From assembly GCA_027422505.1 (NCBI GenBank), contig JAPQWV010000005.1, positions 14,451,501-14,515,500 of the forward strand: a stretch of 64,000 nucleotides of DNA, read 5' to 3'. Each line of letters opens with the position of its first letter. Within the stretch, counting starts at the first letter, position 1. The notes below the pieces were generated by a model. That model ran no database searches and was not told the origin of the DNA. It saw only the letters and a list, made by a program, of their open reading frames with translations. The translations under genes were made by a program, and so were the position numbers. This stretch comes from Craterostigma plantagineum (Eukaryota > Streptophyta > Magnoliopsida > Lamiales > Linderniaceae). Shown here piece by piece: positions 44,732 through 55,169 of the stretch.

Positions 44732-45824
44732 ATTAAGTGGTAGTTAGCCCCACACCACTGAACTTCCTTGAACACATCGAGTCTAGGTGTCCTCACTACC
44801 TAAATGTTTTATAATTTTTAGGACACATACACTTTTTCTTATCTGGACTTCGTGACCAGATCAGAACCTACATAGACACATCCTCTTAGATGTGATTCCA
44901 TGATTGGAAGGAAGTTCTACCGTTGCAACATCAAAACAACAACGACATCAGGCCATCGTCTGCGAGCTACGCTCCTAGATCGATGTTAACGGAACGCCTA
45001 CGTGGCTCCGGTTCTAAGCCCTGTGCTTACAGGCCGCGTCTCAGAGTTTAACTCTGAACTCGTGTCGATGGATTGCCTTAGTGGCTCCGCCTGGTTATTA
45101 CCCACACCGACCTATCGTTTGTTTATTCCTTCGACTCATATACAAGCATGCCGATCTCGTTAACACGAATCGCCATGAGGGGGAGAAGGGATACGTATAA
45201 ACAAATAGGTCGGACCACCCACCAACTTCCGCCGCGCGTACCACTATGAAGTCGGGCTCTCCTGCACCCAAACGTCAATTCAGAATGAGCCTTGGCACAT
45301 TTTGTAACACATCCCACGCTCACCATCTATATTCCGCCGTGCTTACTACGATGAAGCCGAACTCCACTGGAACCTACAATGCCACATACCAAAGGAGCTT
45401 TGGCACATGCTAAAAGACACCCCACGCATACCTTCTTCTGGAGTCAGACAAGCTTCCTCGAGGTCGAACCAGACAACTTCCTTCGACGAAGACGAATCTG
45501 GCACTGAGAAGAAGAAGATTGGAGAAGACTTGACGACTTCAAAATACAAAAAAGACAAGGACAAGATGCAAACAAAATTTTAAAGATCTGCGACATCATC
45601 AAGAAACGAATATCCGGGCGTGGATCACAGTATACATCCGGTCTACAACGTATAGCGTCAAGACAAGAGAGTTCTAGCTGAAAGCGTATTCAAATCCTCC
45701 ACAAGAAGAGGAGATAGCCTTTGCAGGGGGAGCAAGGGGAAGATTGTTAGGACTCGAGAGATTCTCCATGTGCCCAACAAAGATAACCCGCACTGAATTG
45801 AAGATTGAACACTAAGGGGGAGAT
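44732..45824 (+). other. N1 3' interior, non-coding
   Basis: No gene. Near 45226-45440 a unit of about 110-125 bp is present in two diverged copies (GCCG(C/T)GC...CTA(C/T)GATGAAG..., ...TTTGGCACAT...CCCACGC). Ends at the polypurine tract 45812-45824. Confidence 0.5.
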
Positions 45825-46156
45825 TGTTAAGAATATTTTATAGTGCTCAATTTCATTGTGTTTATCTTAGTTGGCTTGAATTTAATTAACTTTGGGCTAG
45901 TTTGTAATATTCTAGTTCTTAGTTACTAGGGGTATAATATACCAACTAATGTGGTATATATACCCCCAAACCCTAATTCATTAGTGTGTGTTTTTGGTGT
46001 AGTATGTGTGAGTGCGTGTGTGTTGAATAGTAAGAAAGCATTTCCAAAGCATTCATCGTCTTCACTGTCACACCCCACGCTCAAGCTTTAAATCCTTCAT
46101 CATTAGCGTGGTATATCGTCCTAGGTCAGTATTGTTGGATCGAATAGGGACCAACA
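45825..46156 (+). repeat. 3' LTR of N1
   Basis: 332 bp, same length as the 5' LTR and nearly identical to it (TGTTAAGAATATT to GGGACCAACA), followed by the TACGC duplication. Confidence 0.93.
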
Positions 46157-47434
46157 TACGCCACTTCACCTACTCTTTTCACTATCTTGTAGGGACCAAT
46201 GTATCTCGTGCTCAATTTCCCTTTCTTCCCGAACCTCTTAACGCCCTTCATCGGCGACACTTTCACAAAAACACAATCATCAATTTCGAATTCTAGTGGT
46301 CTGCGTCTCCGATCCGCATAACTCTTTTGTCTGCTCTGTGCTGTCTGCATCCTTTCCCGTATCATCGCGATAATTTTTGTCATTTCACGTACCATGTCTG
46401 GGCCTAGCATAGCTCTTTCACCGACTTCATCCCAATGCACTGGGGATCTACTTACGCCCATATAAGGCTTCTTAAGGAGCCATTCCAATCGTAGCCTGAT
46501 AGCTATTGTTGTACGAGAATTCCACGGGTGGAAGGTACTTGCTCCAGTTGCCTTTGAAATCAAGCACACAGGCTCGTAACATATCTTCCAGCGTTTGGAT
46601 CGTCCGCTCGGATTGACCGTCCGTCTGCGGATGATAAGCCATGCTAAATGACAATTTTGTCCCCATCGCCTTTTGTATCCAGAACTTAGATAGAAATATT
46701 GAGTCGCGGTCTGAAACTATCGTCAATTATGTTCCATGGAGCCTTACTATCTCTTGGATGTACAGTTCCGCGTATCGCTCCATGGTGAACGTCGTGCTTA
46801 TCGGCAGAAAATGGGCAGATTTCGTAAGTCGGTCTACAATCACCCAAATTGCGTCATGTCCATTCATATTCCTCGGCAATCCGCTCACGAAATCCATCAT
46901 TATATTATCCCACTTCCACTCCGGAATGGGTAAAGGCTGCAGCGTTCCTGCCGGTCGTTGGTGTTCTGCCTTAATGCGCTGGCAGATGAGACATTGACTC
47001 ACAAATGTTGCTACGTCCTTTTTCATCCCTGGCCACCAATAGTCAGTCCCTAAATCTTTATATAGCTTCGTAGCTCCAGGGTATACCGAGTATGGTGTGG
47101 TATGTGCTTCCGCCATTATAGCTCGTCGAAGGTCCGCATCGTCCGGTACATATAACCTGCTCTTGTAGTACAGGTTTCCGTCGTCCCGAAATGCGAAGTC
47201 TGTTGTCGACGGTTCGGTCTGCGCTCCTTTGGTTTTCAGGTAAAACTCGTCATTTTCCTGTGCCTTTTTGATCTGCTCCAATAGCGTTGGTTGTAGAGTC
47301 AAGGCTGCTAATTTCACCTCGACTTCGCCAAATGGTACGATCTCCACTTCGAGTCGTTGGAGTTCCGTGCTCACTGCTTTCCGACTTAAAGCATCCGCTA
47401 CCACGTTCGCCTTCCCTGGGTGGTAGTTGATCAC
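46157..47434 (-). pseudogene. G1 integrase
   Basis: On the minus strand the HHCC zinc region (HTTPYSVYPGATKLYKDL, then CLICQRIKAEH) is followed by the catalytic core: IMMDFVSGLP, then a nonsense TAA near 46727-46735, [13 protein letters not shown] with the second Asp, and [16 protein letters not shown] with the Glu. A frameshift near 46470 precedes the C-terminal part (KSYADRRRRPLEFEIDD, then GPYKIVKRVGEVAY). It continues beyond N1 at 40696. Intact enzymes insert the cDNA; this one carries one stop and one frameshift. Confidence 0.92.
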
Positions 47435-47833
47435 ACAATCTGTAGTCCTTCACCAGTTCTAGCCACCGCCTTTGTCTCATATTTAGCTCCTTTTGGGTGA
47501 TGAAATACTTCAGGCTTTTGTGGTCTGTGTATATCTCGCACCGCTCTCCGTACAGATGATGTCTCCAAATTTTGAGGGCAAAGACCACGGCTGCTAACTC
47601 GAGGTCATGCGTAGGGTAATTCTTTTCGTACTCTTTCAGTTGCCGTGAGGCATAAGCCACCACGTTACCGTTCTGCATCAGTACGCGTCCTAATCCGTTC
47701 TTCGATGCGTCGCTATACACCGAGAACCCTCCTGTTCCCGTGGGTATCGTCAGCACTGGGGCTGTAGTTAGCCGCTTCTTCAGTTCCTGGAAACACCATT
47801 CACACTCCTCACTCCATTGGAAAGGGGTGTTTT
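47250..47833 (-). pseudogene. G1 RNase H
   Basis: [20 protein letters not shown] carries the first catalytic Asp. [20 protein letters not shown] carries the Glu, and [14 protein letters not shown] the next Asp. It is in frame until about 47430, where a one-base change moves to the integrase frame. Its upstream end is cut at 47833 by the compound insertion; the reverse transcriptase resumes at 52552. Confidence 0.92.
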
Positions 47834-48279
47834 TGTAGCGACCCTAGCCATCGCTACCAGTTCTAGATTTGTGCTAGGTTCCTAACTACGTATTTAGTTA
47901 GAATAGTTGCGAAAATGCGGAATAAATTTTTCCTTTTCGTGGAGGAATATCGTTTCGTTACATGTCAAAAGAATGCTTCCGATTTCCTAATTACATTCGG
48001 GTTCTATCTACAAGTGTCGTGCACATCTATACAGCAAAAGCAACCTATTCGCCCCGCCTCACAGGTCGTCGTCCACGTACACACCACCCCCAAAAGTCGC
48101 TCGGAAGCTCCAAAAGTATGCCTTGCCGGCTAGGCTATCACGTACCGTGATCAGACGAACCTACAACACACAAAACGTGGGATGAGCTTATATAGCCCAG
48201 TAAGTGAAACTTATGCATGCAGTGCCCGTGTCATGACTTGCATAGGCATATACGCCAATACTCATTTATCCTCACAAAA

Positions 48280-48650
48280 TCATGTCATGTCATGTCTTGT
48301 CTTGTCATGTCTTGTCTTGTCATGTCTTGTCTTGTCATGTCTTAATAGGATCCCTAATACACGTTTCTTGTCTTGCACGTGTCTTATATTGTAGGGTCCT
48401 CGGCAATTCCTGCTACGAGGGCATTCGCCCGATTTACACGTCTCATGTCTTGCACGTGTCTTGTCATGATATCGGTGACGTAGAAGTCACCTCGTAGCAT
48501 TAAAAGGCCGTATCACACGTCTCTTGTCTTGCACGTGTGTTAACATAGTAATATTAGTAACCACACGTCTCTTGTCTTGCACGTGTGTTGTCATAGTATT
48601 ATTAGTAACCACACGTCTCTTGTCTTGCACGTGTGTTGTTTAGTAATGAG
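48280..48650. repeat. Short tandem repeats in LTR E
   Basis: TCATGTCTTGTCT units run in tandem at 48280-48345. From 48440 a unit beginning CACACGTCTCTTGTCTTGCA and ending in GTGTGTTRNCATAGTA, about 57 bp long, is present three to four times. Confidence 0.88.
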
Positions 48651-49259
48651 TAGTAAATTAACGTTAGCAACTATTTGTCGCGCCCCGGCGATCATGCATA
48701 TCTCGTGTCATGTCATGTCATTAAAACTCTCGTGAGACTCGTGTATGCCGTGAAATGCATATATGTAATGCGGAATGACTTGTCGTGCCATGTCTTGTAA
48801 GGAATGCCATGTCATGAAATAGGTAATTCATGTCATGTAATAAATCACATAGTCGCATAGAAGCATGTAATCACATAAATAATGCACATAATTTTTATGT
48901 GTTGTAGTTGAAGAAGTCCCACTTACCTGGCGTCCGTAGATTGTTAGTGAGTGGTCCTGCGAAATTAGTAGTCCCTATCCCAAGCATAAAATTCTATCGT
49001 CAGTGTTCTGTCTAAATTCTTGAATTTCCTAAGTATTAAAACGCTTAGCTATAGGAAAATAGATATTGAAATTTTGCTAAGGTTAAGTTACTCCGTGAAA
49101 ATCCTTAGTCAGTGAAATTTATGGCATAGTATACAATATTCCGAGCTTGCATTGTAGTTATATTATCCTGTCCCTATACTTGTTCGCTACACCACACAAA
49201 TTCGCCACTTGCATGTTCCTCCATTATTTTATTCCTAGCTTCGATATTTTGAACTGAAA

Positions 49260-50720
49260 ATGTCGACATGAGCTCATCATGAATCTCAACATCATTGTCG
49301 AGATAAATCTCGACATGATAAGTCGAATGGGTCTCGACATTGTAGGTGTATGAACTCGGCATTTAAATTACTTAATGATCTCGACATTTCTTATAGTTAA
49401 ATGTCGATACAGTGAATAATCTTCGAACTTCACCTCGACATTATCACAAGGATTTCGGCATATATATTGTGTGTAATGATTTCGACACTTATATTGTTAT
49501 CGCTTAAAAGATATCGAGGTGGATTAAACATTAAGTCTCGACATTTCCGAGTTTCGACATTCTACCTAACACCTCGACATTGTTTTTCGACATTTAAAAC
49601 AGAAAATGTCGACATGGCTCAACATGAATCACGACATTCAATAAAGCTCGACATTTAGTAAATCTCGGCATAAGACTCGACATCCTATGTTAACACATCG
49701 ACATTTTACCTTGGGATGTCTCGACATCTTTTCCTAACAGGGTTTCGACATCTTTCCATAGCATCTCGACTTTTTACTCAGCATTATATCTATCATTCGA
49801 CATTTACTTGAATATCCCGACATTATTTTTCGACATTTATAGTTGGAAATGTCGACATGAAACTCAACATGAGTCTCGACATTTATACAATGAAAAATCT
49901 CGATATCATAGGCCTCGACATTTTTCATTGGTTCTCGACATTTTCCTCTAGCTCGACATCCTACCCAGTTCGACATTAGTTTCGACATTTATACCGATTT
50001 CTTTGAATTCGACATTTAAGTTATTTAAAGATCTCGACATTTATATCGACATTTTATCTAGTTAGAAGGTCTCGACATTTTGTGTTCAATTTCGTTCGAC
50101 ATTTATCTCGACTTTAATGTCGACATTTAGCTCGACATTTTTATCCCTTTTATCTCGGTATTTAACTCGACATCCTATCCCTATCATTTCGACATTGTGC
50201 CTCGACATCTCCTATAGGTGAATCTCGACATTATTATTGAGGTAGATCTCGACATTTTTAACTATCTTAGCTCGACATTGTAATTCGACATTTATAGAAA
50301 ATGTCGACATGACTCAACATTACTCCCGACATTTATATTATTTTATCCGAATTAAAGGACTCGACATTTTGTTCTTAATTTCGCTCGACATTACATGAAT
50401 TTCGATATGATAAGTCGACATTTTTGCTATCATTCGACATTTGTACAATGGAAATGTCGACATAGGGTTCAACCTAAACCTCGACATTTTGTTTCGACAT
50501 TTTGAATTAGAAAATGTCGACATGACTTTCGACATGCCTCTCGACATTTATCATCTGTTTCGGTTCCTCCACGCCATTCATCACTCGAAGCTCGATTCTC
50601 AGCTTGTTCTTCCTAGCCTTATAAGTTCTAAATCACATACTAAACTACTCAACTCCATATCTACCCAAACAAATATCCTTAGTACAAACCTAAGCTCGAC
50701 ATTTAGGGTCTCTCGTGGTC
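49260..50720. repeat. Dispersed CTCGACATTT motif array
   Basis: CGACAT occurs about 50 times in about 1.46 kb, mostly as TCTCGACATTT and sometimes as the palindromic AATGTCGACAT. Spacing is irregular, so it is not a normal tandem satellite. The motif is rare elsewhere in the window apart from faint traces in the LARD-like LTRs. Confidence 0.92.
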
Positions 50721-51543
50721 ACCTTAACTTAGTTGCGTGTTTAACTAAATAATCTTGGTAAAATAAATCGAATTAATTTAGGGGGTTAACTTTACTTACT
50801 ACTTCCGAAATTCCAAGCTATTTTGAGGGTGAAATCTTGAGCTTCCTTCGATGTCTTCCTTGCTTCTTTTCTTTCTTCCTCTCGAGGTTTCACTCCAAGT
50901 TGGGTTATGGAGTTAGAAAGTGGGATGAGATATATTATATTATCATTTTTTTTTTGTAGGCTTTTGGGGTGGTGCTTAGAGTTAACGTGAGTTTCCTTAT
51001 TTTTGGGGAACTTGTCTCCTAAATTGATATTTCTTGAATTGGGCCTAATTCTATTTTTAGCCCACTTGGTAATTCCCAACATAATGGGTTCATGGCCCAA
51101 TAAAATCCTAGCCCACATTCTATATTCCATTCTCGAGAATTTCCTCCTTGTTGGAAGTCATCGCAAACACATAATTAATGTCGCAATATTTCACTTAATT
51201 CTCATAAAAATTACGAGCATAGAATTCATGAAATCGCATAGACATATAACATGTACGCATTTTAAACACATGATCGTTTAAGTCACATACTAATGTGCGT
51301 AAAGTCCATATAAAATCACGTAAGCACATAATAATTGCATGAAATTAATAAAATCACGTAAGCACGTAGTTAACGTACAACTATTCACAAAGTCGCATAG
51401 GCATCTAATGGCATGCCCAAAATTCATTACGTCGTGCGGGCACATATTTACTCCATGAAGTTCATATCGGTCACATAAACTGCATAACATGCATGCGAAT
51501 TTATTGGCCATTCTAGCTTTAGGGGACCCGGGCATTACATCCA

Positions 51544-52011
51544 TGTGACGCCCGGGGCCGATGAGGGCGGGGAGTGATCGCCGGTGCCAGAGAGGTGCAC
51601 GGACAAGGAGCGGCTCCTGGCAGGCTTCTAGGCGAAGGGGTACGTGAACGAACCGATCCGACACCCGAATGAGAGGGGATCCTGAGACTGACAATGTATG
51701 GGCGTGTCAGGCTAAGAATCGTATAAGGGAATTGATAGTACTACTCATATCACCAAGGTCGACCTACCTTTTCGGGAGTCCATCTATAGAAACTCCGAAG
51801 TTAAGCGTGCTTGACTTGGGGCAATCTAGGGATGGGTGACCCCCTGGGAAGTTTCTCAGGGTGCGTGTGAGCGAGTGCACGAAGCACGCTAAAAGGTTAA
51901 ATGGTGGTACAGTGGGGCCGGACTATCAGTCGGAGTGTGGTGGGCCCAACCCCACTGGTCCCGGTAGGGACCGATGCTATAGTGACACCCGGTATGGGAC
52001 GGGTTGTTGCA
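51544..52011 (+). repeat. 5' LTR of Cassandra with 5S-like segment
   Basis: TGTGACGCCCGG to TTGTTGCA. The 5S-like part is about 51745-51866 (AACTCCGAAGTTAAGCGTGC, then GGATGGGTGACC and CCTGGGAAGT), with box A and box C readable on the plus strand. Pol III factor binding is possible by family knowledge. Confidence 0.92.
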
Positions 52012-52014
52012 GGT

Positions 52015-52026
52015 GGTATCAGAGCA
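52015..52026 (+). other. Primer-binding site of Cassandra
   Basis: TGGTATCAGAGC starts three bases after the 5' LTR end. Confidence 0.93.
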
Positions 52027-52083
52027 CAACCTCTCGCAGTACGGTGCTGGTTCGGGGACGAACCAGGCGGAAGCTGGTGGGCA

Positions 52084-52551
52084 TGTGACGCCCGGGGCCG
52101 ATGAGGGCGGGGAGTGATCGCCGGTGCCAGAGAGGTGCACGGACAAGGAGCGGCTCCTGGCAGGCTTCTAGGCGAAGGGGTACGTGAACGAACCGATCCG
52201 ACACCCGAATGAGAGGGGATCCTGAGACTGACAATGTATGGGCGTGTCAGGCTAAGAATCGTATAAGGGAATTGATAGTACTACTCATATCACCAAGGTC
52301 GACCTACCTTTTCGGGAGTCCATCTATAGAAACTCCGAAGTTAAGCGTGCTTGACTTGGTGCAATCTAGGGATGGGTGACCCCCTGGGAAGTTTCTCAGG
52401 GTGCGTGTGAGCGAGTGCACGAAGCACGCTAAAAGGTTAAATGGTGGTACAGTGGGGCCAGACTATCAGTCGGAGTGTGGTGGGCCCAACCCCACTGGTC
52501 CCGGTAGGGACCGATGCTATAGTGACACCCGGTATGGGACGGGTTGTTGCA
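52084..52551 (+). repeat. 3' LTR of Cassandra with 5S-like segment
   Basis: 468 bp; by eye it differs from the 5' LTR at only a couple of sites (for example TTGACTTGGT against TTGACTTGGG). The 5S-like part is about 52285-52406. It ends TTGTTGCA, directly followed by the GTTTT duplication and G1 reverse transcriptase. Confidence 0.92.
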
Positions 52552-53475
52552 GTTTTTCTTTGTCAACCTCGTCAACGTCATCGCGATCTTCGAGAAATCC
52601 TTTATAAATTTCCTATAGTAGCCTGCCAAGCCTTGGAAACTCCGTACTTCCGTTACGTTGTTTGGCTGCGGCCAGTCACTTATTGCCTCAATTTTGCTTG
52701 GATCCACTGAGATTCCTGCTTCAGAGATGATGTGTCCCAAAAAGGAAAACCGATCCAGCCAAAACTTACACTTCTTGAATTTGGCGTACAATTGTTTTTC
52801 CCGCAATACCCCAAGCACTACCTGTAGGTGTTGTTCGTGTTCCTCATCAGTCTTCGAGTAGATGAGGATGTCGTCTATGAACACAATCACGAACTTATCT
52901 AGGTAGGATTCGAACACTCGGTTCATTAGATCCATGAAGGCTGCCAGCGCGTTGGTCAGTCCGAAGGGCATGACTAAGAATTCAAAGTGCCCATATCTCG
53001 TACTGAATGTCGTCTTAGGGATATCGTCCTTGCGAATTTTCAGCTGGTGGTACACCGACCGCAAGTCGATCTTAGAGAACACCGTAGCACCTTGCAACTG
53101 ATTGAAAAGATCATCTATTCTAGGTAGAGGGTACTTGTTCTTAACCGTCAGTTTGTTCAGTTCCCAATAGTCTATGCATAATCGCATTGAGCCGTCTTTC
53201 TTTCATACGAATAGAACTGGCGCACCCCAAGGAGAGAAGCTAGTCTGAATGAACCCTTTCTGTAGAAGCTCGTCTATCTGTTCCTTCAGCTCCCTTAGTT
53301 CGGTCGGTGCTAACCGGTACGGGTTTTGGATACCGGGGCTGCTCCCAGCACCAGGTCAGTTGTGAACTCGATTTCTCTATCTGGGGGTAATCCCGGCAAT
53401 TCGTCTGGGAATATGTCTGGGAACTCCTTGATTACGGGTACATCTTCAGGTTTCGTAGAGGGGTTTTCTTCGGCC
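52552..53475 (-). pseudogene. G1 reverse transcriptase
   Basis: The minus-strand core (53187-52552) is open: [47 protein letters not shown], the catalytic FIDDILIYS, and [13 protein letters not shown], ending in the thumb ([15 protein letters not shown]). Upstream, a TGA near 53205 interrupts the KKDGS approach, and frame changes near 53330 break the linker to the protease. FIDD at the active site is usual for gypsy chromoviruses. Its 3' continuation is the RNase H at 47833. Confidence 0.93.
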
Positions 53476-53965
53476 TATAGCGCGAACACCAGATATGCCT
53501 CGCACCCGTCTTTGATCAATCGTTGGGCCTTCACCGCTGAAATCCTAGGAACCATTCCTCTTCTGCCTGTTCCTTCGAAAATAAAGGGTTCTCCCCCTTC
53601 TATACTGAAGGTGACTAGTGTTATGACAGCCAGTCCATTCCGAGGATCACCTCGTAGTCGTTCATCGGGATGACTATTAGGTCTACAGGTAATTCTTTCC
53701 CACCTACTACTACCGCGCAATTTCTTAGTATTTGGTTAGTCCTAGTTGGAGCCCCGTTTGGGATTACTACGCTATATTCACATTCAGCCCGTTCAGGCAT
53801 TGCTCCAAGTTTCGCCACATTTTGGATGGATGCAAATGAGTGGGTCGCCCCGGAATCTACTAGGATGCACGTGGGAGTTTGGTGGATTAGTAGGGTACCT
53901 GTCACCACCGCTGGGTTGTTCTCTGCTTCCTCGGACGTGATGGTGTACACTCGTTCTGGCACCAT
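53475..53965 (-). pseudogene. G1 protease
   Basis: The retropepsin region reads on the minus strand: VVTGTLLIHQTPTCILVDSG with catalytic DSGATHSF, then LPVDLIVIPMNDYEVILGMD. A frame change near 53625 leads to a second frame (RNGLAVITLVTFSIEGGEPF) that continues the linker. The DSG active site is intact. In intact elements it cuts the polyprotein in the particle. Confidence 0.9.
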
Positions 53966-54033
53966 AGGGGGTCTTACTTGATTCCCGGCCTGACTTCCTG
54001 AATCAATTTCCGGACACTGCTTCGCGAAGTGGC

Positions 54034-55014
54034 CTAGCTTCCCACATCTGAAGCATGCATTGGCCGTTGTGTTGCAATTCCCGAAGTCCTTCCTTCCGCA
54101 CCTCTGGCAGTTAGGGAATTGTGCTGCCCCCTAATTCTGGTTTGGGGGCTTGTTTGGCGCCCCTTGAGGCTGTGGGGGCCTGTTCTGAAACTTCTTCTTG
54201 CCACCTTTGGGCACAAACTGCCGCTTCTGATCTCCTCCGCTCCATTGCGTTCCTCGCATTTGCACAAATTTGCGCTTGGCTTCTTGTGCCTTCACAATTC
54301 TGGCTTCCGCCTGTTCTGCTACCATGGCCCTCTCCGCTACCTGAGCGTAAGTAGCTCCCTGAATTCCCGCCATGCTCACATCCCTGTAGAGCTCGGGCTT
54401 CAATCCTTCCAGGAAGCGTTCGATTTTCAAAGCTTCCGTGCTGACCATGTGTGCCGCAAACCTAGACAGTTGCTCGAACTTCCGTATGTACTCCGCCACA
54501 GTCATGGATCCCAGCCTGAGGTTGATAAATTCATTCAGGCGCTGCGCTCGGACCGGGGCGGTGAGGTACTTGCCCCTGAATAACTCCTTGAACCTATCCC
54601 AACTCATTGTAGCGGGATTCTCTATCACCATAATGGTGTCCCACCAATGTCATGCGCTCCCTCGCAATAGGAACGCAGCACAAAGGGCCTTCTCCGCCTC
54701 CGGGACCCTACTGTAAACAACATGCTCTCTAAGGTCCTCAACCAGTCCTCCGCCGCTGTCGAATCGGCTGTGTCTTCGAAGGTCGGTGGATTTAATCTTC
54801 GGAATCGTTCTCCCACCAGCTCAGTCCTTTCTGCCTGAGTCGGCCCGGTGGTTGCAGCATTCTGCTGAATTAGTTGTTGGATCTGCACCGACTGCTGGCG
54901 GACCAGTTCTGTCAATTGAAAGATTGTCGCATCTCGATTGTCGGGAGGGGCCGTGTTTCCCCTGTTCTGGTCATCACCTCCGCCACTACTACCTTCTCCT
55001 CTCGTTCTCACCAT
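54034..55014 (-). pseudogene. G1 Gag
   Basis: It starts with MVRTRGEGSSGGG at 55014, an N-terminal Gln-rich region, then FRRLNPPTFEDTADSTAAED. A frameshift and stop near 54625 interrupt the frame, after which the Retrotrans_gag domain continues from 54631 (DRFKELFRGKYLTAPVRAQR, FINLRLGSMTVAEYIRKFEQ). Basic linker, then two knuckle-like motifs near 54110 and 54050, the second being CFRCGKLGHFAKQC. Typical Tekay/Del Gag length. Confidence 0.92.
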
Positions 55015-55154
55015 CTTTATACCCTATTCTGATTGTCCTATGGCCAATAAATTATGCAACATAGAAATCCACATAGACTTAACACTTACTTGCAAGGCCG
55101 CTTCCGCTCTTTTGGGTGTGTGTGTATGGACAGTCTACAGAACCTGTGACCGAA

Positions 55155-55166
55155 GCTCTGATACCA
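55155..55166 (-). other. Primer-binding site of G1
   Basis: GCTCTGATACCA is the complement of TGGTATCAGAGC. Three bases separate it from the LTR start at 55170. Confidence 0.93.
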
Positions 55167-55169
55167 CTC

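Larger units (their letters stand above)
40697..46156 (+). mobile_element. Pol-less copia-type element (N1) with TSD
   Basis: 5460 bp, with 332 bp LTRs at both ends (40697-41028 and 45825-46156) and a perfect target duplication TACGC (40692-40696 and 46157-46161). PBS TGGTATCAGAGC lies at 41031-41042 and a polypurine tract CTAAGGGGGAGAT at 45812-45824. The interior has a long AT-rich and repeat-rich leader and a coiled-coil ORF ending in the QKWVPK phrase seen before the protease in copia elements, but no protease, integrase or reverse transcriptase. It is therefore non-autonomous and was mobilised in trans. Confidence 0.9.
47834..51539 (-). repeat. Long gypsy-type LTR (E) rich in CGACATT motifs
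   Basis: 3706 bp, TGTAGCGACCC to GGGCATTACA on the plus strand. The border phrases match the style of G1 (TGTCGCGCCCC, GGGTGCTACA) and the LARD-like LTRs (TGTGGCGACCC, GGGTATTACA). The following TCC matches the start of their polypurine complement. It holds tandem TCATGTCTTG repeats (48280-48345), CACGTCTCTTGTCTTGCACG repeats (48435-48640) and a dense CGACATT array (49260-50720). No coding. Confidence 0.75.
47834..52551. mobile_element. Compound insertion: gypsy LTR plus Cassandra with one shared TSD
   Basis: 4718 bp between G1 RNase H and reverse transcriptase, flanked by GTTTT on both sides (47829-47833 and 52552-52556). Removal of the insert and one GTTTT restores the G1 frame. The left end is TGTAGCGACC, the start of a minus-oriented gypsy LTR (47834-51539). 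The right end is TTGTTGCA, the end of a plus-oriented Cassandra (51544-52551). Between them are four bases, TCCA. No separate duplication flanks the Cassandra. Confidence 0.8.
51544..52551 (+). mobile_element. Complete Cassandra TRIM
   Basis: 1008 bp, with two 468 bp LTRs (51544-52011 and 52084-52551) that appear almost identical, and a 72 bp interior containing the PBS TGGTATCAGAGC at 52015-52026. No coding capacity. LTRs carry a 5S-rRNA-like segment, the hallmark of Cassandra, a terminal-repeat retrotransposon in miniature that depends on other elements for its proteins. Confidence 0.93.

Noticed and set aside
49260..50720. CRISPR-like repeat array
   Set aside because: Repeats are about 8-11 bp, irregularly spaced, in an evidently plant LTR; no conserved repeat-spacer structure and no cas genes.
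51745..51866. A 5S rRNA gene
   Set aside because: Only the control-region core and 3' part match; the rest is diverged and it sits inside a Cassandra LTR with TSD and PBS context.
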